Origin: Saccharopolyspora erythraea
GTDB taxonomy: Bacteria > Actinomycetota > Actinomycetes > Mycobacteriales > Pseudonocardiaceae
Direction: 5' to 3'
NCBI RefSeq assembly: GCF_018141105.1
Contig: NZ_CP054839.1
Span: 3,782,001-3,846,000 of the forward strand
Length of the DNA: 64,000 nt
Position numbers and translations under genes: made by a program. Below, piece by piece: positions 41,613 to 54,000 of the stretch. The notes under the pieces are model-generated. The model worked only from the letters and a program-made list of their open reading frames with translations, was not told where the DNA came from and made no database searches. Within the stretch, counting starts at the first letter, position 1; the number at the start of each line of letters is the position of its first letter.

Positions 41613-41843
41613 TCACGCGGTCTCGGTCAGCAGCTTGTGCAGCTCCCGGATCTGCTCCTTGAGCGCATTCAGCTCGGTGCGCATCTGATGCGTTTCGGAG
41701 GCGATCCGGGTGGACTCCTCGTTTCGCAGGCGGTACTCCTTCTCGAGCCGCATTCGCTGGATCCGGGCCAGGGTCAGCAGGCTGAGCAGCAGCGTGCCGG
41801 AAGCGATGAGCAGGCTGATGATCCCGGTGTCCAGGTTTCCCAT
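41613..41843 (-). CDS. Small membrane-anchored coiled-coil protein, 76 aa
   Basis: A 76-residue protein: one hydrophobic helix (IISLLIASGTLLLSLLTLA, about 8-26) followed by a charged helix from 30 to 75 with heptad-like leucines (ETHQMRTELNALKEQIRELHKLL). The ATG at 41843 follows AGAGGA. It is divergent from the NRPS across 169 bases and convergent with the amidase. Function unknown; a scaffold for membrane or enzyme assembly is possible. Confidence 0.75.
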   Translation of the reverse strand: MGNLDTGIISLLIASGTLLLSLLTLARIQRMRLEKEYRLRNEESTRIASETHQMRTELNALKEQIRELHKLLTETA

Positions 41844-42012
41844 TTCAAGTCCTCTCCGAAGGGCTCGTCGGCGCGGGATGCTACTGCACCGGTGAAGAGT
41901 CGCACGCATGCGCGCGAAGCCCGGAAATGGACACGATAACGACCCGAAAATTGTCGTGGTTAGCCTCGCGGCGGAATAGCGGGATTGTGTTCTTTTCGAG
42001 GAGTGGGCTGGC

Positions 42013-45000
42013 ATGGATCATCTGGCGGAGCGCGGCTCGGACGGGCATGCCACCCTGGCGGAGCTGGTCGAGCGCAGCGCGCGCCGGGATCCGGCCGCGG
42101 TCGCCGTCCGGTCCGAGGGCCGGCCGCTGACCTACGGCGAGCTCGACGAGCGGGCGAGCCGGCTCGCCCGCCGGCTGGCCGGGCTCGGAGTGCGGCCGGG
42201 AGACGTGGTGGCGCTGGCGCTGCCGCGGACGCCGGAGCTGGTCGTCAGCCTGCTCGCGGTGCTCAAGACCGGCGCGGCGTACCTGCCGGTGGACCCGGAC
42301 TACCCGGCGGAGCGCGTCGCGTTCATGCTCGCCGACGCTCGGCCCGCACTGGTGCTGACGACCGGCGAGATCGCCGCGGGCCTGCCCTCGACCGAAGCCA
42401 CCGTGGCACTCGTGGACGAGCCCGCGAGCGATGGGTCCGATGTGGACGATTCGCTCGTGGGCGCCACCGCGCGGCATCCCGCTTACGTGATCTACACCTC
42501 CGGATCCACCGGGCGGCCCAAGGGCGTCGTCGTGCCGCACGAGGGCGTGGTCAACCACATGCTGTGGCAGGCCGAGACGTGCGGGCTGCGCGCCGATGAC
42601 CGCGTGCTGGCCCGCACCGCGATCAGCTTCGACGCGGCGGGTACCGAGATCTGGCTGCCGCTGATCGTCGGCGCGACCCTGTGCCTGGCCTCGGCCGACG
42701 TCGTGCGCGACCCCGAGCGCCTGATCGACTTCGTGGACCGGCACCGGGTGACCGTCGCGCAGTTCGTGCCGTCGCTGCTGGCGGTGGCGGCCGACGTCGA
42801 CCTCGGCGAGCCGTCGCCTGCCCTGCGGCTGGTGTTCGTGGCGGGTGAGGTGTTGCCCCCCGCGCTGGCCGCCAGGGTGGTGCGGCGCTGGGGCGTCCGG
42901 CTTGCCCACCTCTACGGCCCCACCGAAGCCTCCATCGACGTCACGCACTGGGACTACGACCCGGCCATCGGGTCGCGTCCGCTACCCATCGGGCGTCCAC
43001 TGTGGAACACCAGGGTGCACGTGCTCGACGCGCGGCTGCGGCCGGTGGCGCCGGGCGAGCAGGGCGACCTGTACGTGGCGGGAGTCCAGCTCGCGCACGG
43101 GTACCTGCGGCGCCCGGGGCTGACCGCCGAGCGGTTCCCGGCCGACCCGTTCGGCGCGCCGGGCGAGCGCATGTACCGCACCGGCGACCTCGCGCGCTGG
43201 AACGGCGCGGAGCTGGAGTTTTTGGGCCGGGCCGACGACCAGGTCAAGATCCGCGGTTTCCGCATCGAGCTGGGCGAGATCGAGTCGGTGCTGGCGGGCT
43301 TCGCCGAGGTCGCCCAGGCCGCGGTGACGGTGCGCGAGACCCCGGCGGGAGAGCGAGCCATCGTCGCCCACGTCGTGCTCCGCGAGCCGGTCGGGGTGCA
43401 GACCCTGCGGAGCCGGGCCGCCGCCGCGCTGCCCGAGCACATGGTGCCGGCGTCGTTCGCGGTGATCGGCCGGATGCCGCTGGCCCCCAACGGCAAGGTC
43501 GACCGCCGCTCCCTCCCGGACCCGTGGGCCGGCGCCGACGCCGGGCAGGCACCGCGCACCGAGCGGGAGGCGGTGCTGTGCGAGCTGTTCGCCGAGGCCC
43601 TGGGCGTGACGCGGGTCGGTGTCGACGACGGGTTCTTCGAGCTGGGCGGGCATTCGCTGCTGGCGACCCGCCTGGTGCGCGGAATCCGGTCGGGCATGCG
43701 GGTCGAGGTCTCGGTGCGCGACGTCTTCGAGGCCCCGACCGTCGCCGCGCTCGCCGAGCGCCTGGCCGGCGCGGAACGCCTCGCCGAATCCGCGCAGCCG
43801 CAGGCGGGGGTCGCCGAGCTCTCGGCGGCGCAGATGGGTTTGTGGTCCCTGCACCGGCTGGAAGGCCCCAGCGCCACCTACAACATCCCGCTGGTCGTGC
43901 GGATCGACGGCCCGCTCGAGCAGTCCGCTCTGCGGCAGGCCGTGCAGGACGTGGCCTTGCGGCACGAGACCCTGCGCACCACCTTCTCCGAGGATGACGG
44001 CAGTCCGCGCCCGCGGGTGGAGTCCACCGAGGCCGACGTCGAGTTCGTCGAGACCGCCGACGTCGAGGCCGAGCTGGTCCGCCAGGCCCGGCACCCGTTC
44101 GACCTGCTGAACGAGATCCCGTTCCGGGTGTGCGTGGTGTCCTCGGGACCGCGCGAGCACGCGGTTCTGCTGCTGATGCACCACATCGCTGCCGACGGCT
44201 GGTCGGAGCGGCCGCTGGTCGCCGACCTGTCCGCCGCATACCGGGCCAGGCTGGACGGTCGCGCGCCGCGGTGGGCGGAGCTCCCGACCGGCTACGCCGC
44301 GGAGATGCGGCGCGTCCGTGCCGCGCTGGGTGCCGAGGACGACCCGACGAGTCCGCTGTCCCGGCAGATCCGCTTCTGGGAGGACGAGCTCGCGGACCTG
44401 CCCGGCCTCGTCGAGCTGCCCACCGACCACCCTCGTCCGGCGAGCGCGAGCCACCGCGGCGACGTGCTGCGGGTCCGGATGGACGTCGAGCTGCACCGCG
44501 CGCTGGCGGGTCTGGCCCGGTCGACCGGCACCACCCCGTTCATGGTCGTCCATGCCGCGCTGGCCGCGCTGATGACCAGGCTCGGAGCCGGTGCCGACAT
44601 CCCGCTCGGCACTCCGGTGGCGGGCCGCGGTTCGTCCGATGTGGACGACGTGGTCGGGTACTTCGTCAACACCCTGGTGCTGCGCACCAGAACGCAGGGT
44701 GATCCGACCTTCCGAGAGCTGCTGGCGAGGGTGCGGGAAACCGACCTGGCCGCGTTCGCCCACCAGGACGTGCCGTTCGACCGCGTCGTGGAGGCGGTCA
44801 ACCCGGCGCGTTCGCTGTCGCACCACCCGCTGTTCCAGGTGATGCTGACCTTCGAGACGCTCGCCGAGGCCAGGCCCGACTTCCCGGACGCGCGGACCGA
44901 GGTGGACGAGGTGTCCATCGGCGTGGCCAAGTTCGATCTGGACCTGCGGCTGCGGGAACACCACGGCGAGGACGGCGTGCCCGCGGGTGCCGACGGGATC

Positions 45001-48000
45001 ATCGAGTACAGCACCGACCTCTTCGGCCGCGAGGGCGTCGAACTGCTGTGGGAGCGGCTGGCCGCGTTGCTGCGCTCGGCCGCGGCGACGCCGGACGCGC
45101 GGCTCACCGAGCTCGAGCTCCTCGCGCCGGACGAGCGGATCCACGTGGCCGATGCCGAGCAGGTCGTGGTCCGCGGCATCCGCCTGGACGCCCGCCGGGT
45201 GCGGGACGAGCTGGCCGCGCACCCCGCCGTGGCCGAGGCCTTCGTGGCCGGCGGCGACAGCGGTCTCATCGCCTACGTGGTGGCCGGATCGGTGCGCGTG
45301 GCCGATCTGCGCGCTTACCTCGAACGCCGGATCCCGTCCTACCTGGTTCCCCAGGACTTCGTGCTGCTGGAGGAAATGCCGCGCGACGCCGGCGGTTCCG
45401 TCGACCGCCGGCGGCTCCCCGCGCCGGTGGCGCGGGAGGCCGTGCGCGGCCCGCGTACCCCGCAGGAACATCAGCTCGCGGAGCTGTTCGCCGAGGTGCT
45501 CGGGGTGTCGGACTTCGGGGTGGACGAAGGGTTCTTCGACCTCGGCGGGGACAGCATCGTCGCCATCCGCCTCGTCAGCCGCGCCCGCAAGGCCGGGCTG
45601 GTGCTCACGCCTCGCGACGTCTTCGAGCACAAGAGCGTGGCCCGGCTGGCCGCGGTCGCCACCCGCCAGACCGCCACGACCGGCGACGTGCCGGTGTGGG
45701 AGCCGAACGGTGCGGTGGCGCTGACGCCGATCATGCGCAGCCTGCTGGAGCGCGGCGGCGACATCCGCGGCTACTTCCAGTCGACGGTGCTGCGCGCTCC
45801 CGCCGCGATGACCGAACCCGACCTCGAGGCCGCCGTGCACGCGCTGGTGGCCCACCACGACGTGCTGCGGATGCGGTTGGAGTCCGGCCAGCTGGTGATC
45901 ACGCCCGAGGTCGGCACCGGATTCGTGCGTCGTGTGGACGCACGCGATGTCGACATGGCCGACATGGTGCAGCAGGAGACCGAGCGCGCCCAAGCCGCGC
46001 TGGACCCGGCCGCGGGCCGCGTGTTGCAGGTCTGCTGGCTCGACGCAGGCGAGGAGCCGGGGCGGCTGGTCGTGCTCGTGCACCACCTCGCGGTGGACGG
46101 TGTCAGCTGGGACGTCCTGGTCTCCGACCTGCGCGCGGCGTGGGAGTCGATCCGGGCCGGACGGCCGGTGCGGCTGGAACCGGTCGGCACGTCGTTCCGC
46201 CACTGGGCGCACGTGCTGCGCGACTCCGCGGCGGGCAGGCAGGACGAGCTGCCGATGTGGACCGACGTCACCTCGCACGAGTCCACCCCCTTCGGCGACG
46301 TGGCCCTGGACTTCACCCGCGACGTGCGCGGCTCCGCCCGCACGCTGACCCGCGAACTGCCCGCGGAGCTGACCGGCAAGCTGCTCACCGACGTGGCCGC
46401 GGCCGTTCGCGCCCGCGCCAACGAGGTGCTGCTGGCCGGCCTGGCCACCGGTCTCGCCGACGTGCAGCGCCGCTGGGACACCGGGGAGTCCGCCGTCGTG
46501 GTCGAGCTGGAGGGCCACGGCCGCGAGGAGATCGCCGAGCGGCTGGACCTCTCCCGGACCGTGGGCTGGTTCACCAGCGCCTTCCCGGTGCGCCTGGACT
46601 CCGGCGTGCGCGGCGTGGACGAGCTGGCCGACGGCCGGACCCGGTCACGCGTGCTCAAGCGGGTCAAGGAGCAGCTGCGCGGCGTGCCGGGCAACGGCAT
46701 CGGCTACGGCATCCTGCGCGACTCGCTGCCCGCGCGCCCCGCGCCGCAGATCGGGTTCAACTACCTCGGCCGCTTCGGCGGCGGGGAGGCCGCCGCCGAC
46801 TGGGCCGCCGACGGCTCGGCACTGGGTGGCGGAGCCGACGCCGGGCTGCCGCTGTCGTACCCGCTGGAGATCGACGCGATCACCGAGGAGCACCCGGCGG
46901 GGCCGCGGCTGCGGATCACCTGCACGTGGGCCGGTGCGTTGCTCGACGAGGGCCGCGTGGCCGAGCTGGTCGACGCGTGGCTGGAGGCGTTGCGCCTGCT
47001 CGCCGAGCAGACCGCCGACGCCGGGCTCACCCCGTCGGACGTGCCGCTGGTGGCGCTGTCGCAGAGCCAGATCGAGCAGCTGGAGCAGCACGGCCCGGTC
47101 CGCGAGATCCTGCCGCTGGCCCCGTTGCAGGAGGGCCTGCTGTTCCACGCCCTCTACGACGACCAGGCCCCCGACGTTTACGCCGTGCAGGAGGTCTTCC
47201 GGCTCGACGGCGAGCTCGACGCGCCCGCGCTGCGCGCCGCCGCGGCGGATCTGCTGCGCAGGCATGACAACCTGCGCGCCGGTTTCCGCTACGAGGGCCT
47301 GCCCCGCGCGGTGCAGGTGATCCCGGACGAGGTCGAGCTGCCGTGGACCGAGGCCGATCTGTCCGAAGTGGACGACAAGGATGCCGCGGTCGCCGAGCTG
47401 ACCACCGCCGACCGGAGTCGACGATTCGACCTGACCCGGCCGCCGCTGCTGCGGTTCACGCTGATCCGCCTCGGGGAGCGGGAACACCGCTTCGTCGTCA
47501 CCAACCACCACATCCTGTTCGACGGCTGGTCCATGCAGTCGCTGCTCGACGAGCTGTTCGCGCTGTACCGCGGCGGCGACGTGGAGCGGGTCGCGCCGTA
47601 CCAGGACTACCTGGCGTGGCTGGCGGAGCGCGACCGCGCCGCCGGCGAGCGCGTCTGGCGCGAGGCGCTGGACGGCGTCGAGCCGACGCTGTTCGGTAAC
47701 TCCGGTGACTCCGTGGTCACGCCGGAGCAGCTCGTGCTGGACCTGCCCGCCGACTTCGCCGACCGGCTCCAGCAGTGGCTGCGCAGCCGCGGTCTCACCC
47801 TCAACACCGTCGTCCAGGGCGGTTTCGGCCTGCTGCTGGCGCGCAACCTCGACCGCGAGGACGTCGTCTTCGGCAGCACCGTCTCGGGCCGCCCGTCGGA
47901 GCTGCCCGGGGTCGAGTCGATGGTCGGCATGTTCATCAACACGCTGCCGGTGCGCGTCCGGCTGCGCGCAGGCGAGTCGCTGGGCGAGCTGCTGTCCCGC

Positions 48001-51000
48001 GTCCAGGACGAGCAGTCCAGGCTGCTGGAGCACCACTACCTCGGCCTCAACGACATCCAGAACCTGCTGGGGACCGGTGAGCTCTTCGACGCGCTGACCG
48101 TGGTGGAGAACTACCCGCACGAGCCGGGGGAGTCGTGGACGCCGGTGCCGGGCGTGGAGGTCACCGGGCTGGAGGACCACGACGCCACGCACTACCCGCT
48201 GACGCTGTCGGTCATCCCGGGCCGGACGCTTCGCCTGCGGTTCGAGTACCGGCCGGACCTGTTCGACCGCGCGAGCGCGGAACGGCTTTCGCGGCAGATG
48301 CTGGCTTTGCTGCACGCGTTCGTCGAACGCCCGGACCAGCCGGTCGGCGAGACCGGCGTGCTCGCCGAGGACGAGCGCGTGCGGGCGGCCGGCCGCGCGG
48401 ACGAGGTCGCCGAGGAAGAGAAGACGGGCCGCGCGCCGCGCACTCCGCGTGAGGAGATCCTCTGCGGACTGTTCCGCGACGTGCTGGGCACCACCGAGGT
48501 GAGCATCGACGACAGCTTCTTCGAGCTCGGCGGGCACTCGCTGTCGGCGATCCGGCTGCTGAGCCGGTTGCGCTCGATGTTCGGGGTGGAGCTGTCGTTG
48601 CGGCACCTGTTCGAGCAGCCGACGGTCGCCGGGCTCGCGGCGCAGTTCGGGGACGCCGACCGCACCCGGGTGGTGCTGGAGCCCTTCACCCGGCCCGATC
48701 CGATGCCGCTGTCGTTCGCGCAGTGGCGGCTGTGGTTCCTGCACGAGCTGGAGGACGACAGCGCGACCTACACCGAGCCGCTGCTGCTACGCCTGTCCGG
48801 CGAGCTGGACACCGACGCGCTGCGAGGGGCGATCGGTGACGTGGTGGCCCGGCACGAGACGCTGCGCACGGTCTACCCGGAGACCGACGGCACCCCGCAC
48901 CAGGTCGTGCTGCCGCCGGAGAGTTCGGTTCCGGAGGTCGAGTTCGTCCGGACCGACGAGGACGGGCTGGCCGAGCACCTGCGCGATCTCGGCCGCTACA
49001 GCTTCGACCTGTCCACCGAACTCCCGCTGCGGGTCTGCCTGTTCTCCCTGGGGGAGCAGGAGCACGCGCTGCTGCTGTTGCTGCACCACATCGCCAGCGA
49101 CGGCTGGTCCGACGCCCCGCTGAGCCGCGACCTGTCGGCCGCGTACGCGGCGCGGCTGCGGGGCCAGGCTCCGGGGTGGGCTCCGCTGCCGGTGCAGTAC
49201 GCCGACTACGCGTTGTGGCAGCGGGAACTGCTCGGCAGCGAGACCGATCCCGGCAGCCTGGTGTCCAAGCAGCTCGCGTTCTGGTCTCAGAACCTGGCCG
49301 GGCTGCCCGAACGGCTCGAACTGCCCACCGACCGGCCGCGTCCGGCGGTCGCCTCGTACCAGGGCAGCGAGGTCGAGTTCACCATCCCGGCCGACCTGCA
49401 CCGCGGGCTGGTGGAGCTGGCGCGCCAGACCGGCACGACGCTGTTCATGGTGGTGCAGGCCGCGCTGTCGGCGCTGCTGACCAGGATGGGCGCCGGCCAC
49501 GACATCCCGCTGGGCAGCGTGATCGCCGGCCGCTCCGACGAGGCGCTGGAAGAGCTGGTCGGGTTCTTCGTCAACACCCTGGTGCTGCGCACCGACACCT
49601 CCGGCAGGCCGACGTTCCGGGAGCTGGTCGGCAGGGTCCGCAAGAACGACCTGGCGGCCTACGCCCACCAGGACGTGCCGTTCGAGCGGCTGGTCGAGGT
49701 GCTCAACCCGCCGCGTTCCATGGCGCACCACCCGCTGTTCCAGGTCATGGTGCTGTTCCAGAACAACGCCGAGGCCGAGCTGGACCTGCCGGGTCTGCGG
49801 GCGAGCTTCCACGACATCGGCTCCGGCTCGTCGAAGTTCGACCTCGACTTCGACTTCCGCGAGGACTACGCCGCCGACGGCACGCCGCTGGGCATGGCCG
49901 GGCTCATCGAGTACGCCACAGACCTGTTCGACCACGAGACCGTGGCCTCCATGGGACAGCGCCTGGTCCGCCTGCTCGACGCGGTGGTGGCCGACCCGGA
50001 CCGCCCGGTCGACGACATCGACCTGCTCTCGTCCGCCGAGCGCCGGGCGCTGATGCCCACCGTGCGGGACGCGGACACCGACGCGCGGACCATCCCGGCC
50101 CTGTTCGCCGAGCAGGTGAGGCGCACGCCCGACGCGACCGCGCTGGTCTTCGAAGACCAGCGCCTGACTTACGCCGAGCTCGACGCGCGCGCCAACCGCC
50201 TGGCACGCGCCCTGGTCGAGCGCGGTGCGGGGGCCGAGCGCGTCGTCGCGCTGGCGCTGCCGAGGTCGGCCGAGCTGGTGGTGGCGCTGCTGGCGGTGCT
50301 CAAGGCCGGTGCCACCTACCTGCCCCTCGACCCCGGCTATCCGGCCGACCGGGTCGCGTTCATGCTCGCCGACGCCGCCCCGGCGGTCGTGGTCACCGAC
50401 TCGGCGACCGAGCTGGACACCGGCGTGGAACGCCTCGTGCTGGACCACCTCGACCTGTCCGGATACGACGCGAGCGACCTGGGCGAGACGGCGGGCCCGG
50501 ACAACGCCGCCTACATCATCTACACCTCCGGCTCGACCGGCCGTCCCAAGGGCGTCGTCGTGCCGCACCGCAACGTCCACCGGCTCCTCACCGCCACCGA
50601 GCACTGGTTCGGCTTCGGCGGCGAGGACGTCTGGACGCTGTTCCACTCCTACGCCTTCGACTTCTCGGTGTGGGAGCTGTGGGGGCCGCTGCTGCACGGC
50701 GGCCGCCTGGTCGTGGTGCCGCACGTGGTCAGCCGCTCGCCGAAGGAGTTCCTGGAGCTGCTGGTCCGCGAGGGCGTCACCGTGCTCAATCAGACGCCGT
50801 CGGCGTTCTACCAGCTTGCGCAGGCCGACCGGGAGAATCCGGAGCTGGGCGACCGGCTGTCGCTGCGCCACGTGGTCTTCGGCGGCGAGGCGCTGGAACC
50901 GTCCAAGCTGGACGACTGGTACCGGCGGCACGCACCGGACTCGCCGCGGCTGGTCAACATGTACGGCATCACCGAGACCACGGTGCACGTCACGTACTTC

Positions 51001-54000
51001 CCGCTGGAGGCGGCCCACACCGCCGACCCGCGCAGCCCGATCGGCGAAGGCATCCCGGACCTCGGCCTCTACGTGCTGGACAACTCCCTGCGGCCGGTGC
51101 CGCCGGGCGTCCCGGGAGAGCTGCACGTGTCCGGTGCGGGGCTGGCCCGCGGCTACCTCGGCCGCGCCGGCCTGTCGGCGCAGCGATTCGTCGCCGACCC
51201 CTTCGGCGCTCCCGGCACGCGGATGTACCGCACCGGCGATCTGGTGCGCTGGAACGGCAGGGGAGTGCTGGAGTACCTCGGCCGCGCCGACGACCAGGTC
51301 AAGATCCGCGGTTTCCGCATCGAGCTGGGCGAGATCGAGGCCCAGGTGCTGAACCACCCGGCGGTGGAGCAGGCCGCGGTCGTCGTGCGCGAGGACAAGC
51401 CGGGCGACAAGCGCCTGGTCGGCTACGTCGTCTCCGCGCAGGAGATCGACCCCGCCGAGGTCCGCCGCCACGTCGGGGCGAGCCTGCCGGACTACATGGT
51501 GCCCGCCGCCGTCGTCCGGCTCGAGTCGCTGCCGCTGACGGCCAACGGGAAGCTGGACCGCAAGGCCCTGCCCGCACCCGACCTGTCGGTGCTGGCCGGC
51601 GGCCGTGCGCCGCGCAACCAGCGCGAGGAGATCCTCTGCGGGCTCTTCGCCGAGGTGCTGGAGGTGCCCGGCGTCGGCATCGACGACAGCTTCTTCGACC
51701 TCGGTGGCCACTCGCTGCTGGTCACCAGGCTGGTCAGCCGCATCCGGTCGGCCTTCGGCGCGGAGCTGCCGCTGCGCGCGCTGTTCGAGACGCCGACCGT
51801 CGCGGGGCTGGCCGAACGCCTCGACGGCGCCGACGGCGCGCGGGTGGCGCTGCGGCCGATGCCGCGGCCCGAGCGGCTGCCGCTGTCGTTCGTGCAGGAG
51901 GGGCTGTGGTTCCTCTCCCGTCTCGAAGGGCCGAGCGCGACCTACAACGTGCCGCTGGTGCTGCGGCTGACCGGTGAGCTCGACGTCGAGGCGCTGCGTG
52001 CCGCTTTCGCCGACGTGGTCGCCCAGCACGAGTCGCTGCGGACGCTGTTCCCCGAGCACGGCGGTGCGCCGCATCAGGTGGTGCTGCCGCCCGAGCAGGC
52101 GCGGCCGGTGCTGGAGGTCGTCGACGTCGACGAGGCGGCGGTGGGCGAGGCGCTGGCCGAGGCGTCGCGCCACCACTTCGACATCGCCACCGAACTGCCG
52201 ATCCGGGCCTGGCTGTTCCGCCTCGGCGGCGACCGCCACGCGCTGCTGCCGCTGATGCACCACATCGTCAGCGACGGCTGGTCGGAGTCGCTGCTCGGCA
52301 ACGACCTGGCCACCGCCTACGCCGCCCGCCTGCGCGGCGAGGCGCCGGTGTTCGAGCGAATGCCGGTGCAGTACGCCGACTACACGCTGTGGCAGCGGGA
52401 GCTGCTGGGCTCGGTCGACGACCCGGGCAGCGCGATCAGCCGCCAGATGGCGTTCTGGGCGGAGGCTCTGCGCGGCCTGCCGGAGAAGATCGAGCTGCCC
52501 ACCGACCACCCGAGCCCCGCGGCGGCGAGCTACCTCGGCGACGAGGCGCCGCTGCGCCTGGACGCCGAGTTGCACCGGGCGGTCGACGAGGTCGCCCGCG
52601 CCACGAACACCACGCAGTTCATGGTGATCCAGGCCGGTGTCGCCGCGCTGCTGACCCGCATGGGCGCGGGCACCGACATCCCGATCGGCACGCCGGTGGC
52701 CGGCCGTACCGACGAGGCGCTGGAAGACCTGTTCGGCTTCTTCGTCAACACGCTGGTCATGCGCACCCGCACGCATGGCGACCCGACGTTCCGGGAGCTG
52801 CTGGAGCGGGTGCGCGAGACCGACCTGGCGGCGTTCGCGCACCAGGACGTGCCGTTCGAGCGGATCGTGGAGGCGGTCAACCCGGTGCGCTCGCTGTCGC
52901 ACCACCCGCTGTTCCAGGTGATGCTGACCTTCGAGAACTTCGACGAGGTCGAGGTCGGGCTGCCAGGCCTGGAGGTGGAGCTGGAGGACGTCGTCGCGGG
53001 CGTGGCGAAGTTCGCGATGGACATCCGGTTGCAGGAGCGCTACGCCGCCGACGGCTCGTACGCGGGCATCGTCGGCGAGATCGAGTACTCCACCGACCTG
53101 TTCGAACGGGCCACTGTGGACTCCTTCGGCGAGCGGCTGCTCCGGCTGCTGCGCAGCGCCACGGCCGATCCGGACCGCAAGCTAGGCGAGCTCGACGTCC
53201 TGGAGCCGGGCGAGCACCCGGCACCGGGCGCGCGGGAGCTGGTGCTGGACGAGGCGGGGCGTCCGCTTCCCGCCGGTGTGGTCGGTGAGCTCCACGTCGA
53301 CACCGGCGGCGGGCCGGTCGCCACCGGACACCGCGCACGCCGGCGCGGAGACCACATCGAGGTCGTCGCCCGCAAGGGGAGGTACGTGCGGCTGCGCGGC
53401 ATCGGGGTGTCGCTCGACGAGGTCGAGCGCATCCTGGCCTGCGCGGCGGGCGTGGCGATGACGATCGACGACGACGGGCAGCCGGTCGCCTACACCACCG
53501 ACCCGGCCGCCGTGCGCGCCCACGCCGAGTCGCAGCTTCCCGAGTACGCGGTCCCGTCGCGGTTCATCGCGGTCGACGCGCTGCCAGTGGTAGACGGGGA
53601 GGTCGACTACGCCGCGCTGCCCGCGCTGTCGCGCCGCCACGAGCGCCGGGGGCCGCGTTCGCCGCGCGAGGAGATCCTGTGCGGACTCTTCGGCGAGGTG
53701 CTCGGACTCGGCAGGCCGGTCGAGCCCGAGGAGAGCTTCTTCGAGCTGGGCGGGCAGTCGCTGTCGGCGATCCGGCTGCTGAGCCGGATCCGCGCGACCT
53801 TCGGCGTGCAGCTGTCGGTGCGGTCGCTGTTCACCGAGCCGACGGTGGCCGGTGTCGTGGGCCGCCTCGACGAGGCGTCGGAGGCACCGCGGATCCCGCT
53901 GACCGCGCGCCCGCGTCCGGACCGCGTCCCGCTCTCGTTCGCGCAGCAGCGGCTGTGGTTCCTGTCGCGGCTGGAGGGGCCGAGCGCGACCTACAACGTC

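Noticed and set aside
48787-52905. Another long antisense frame opposite the NRPS
   Set aside because: Same compositional artefact; it mirrors the coding bias of the sense strand and carries no recognisable protein motif.
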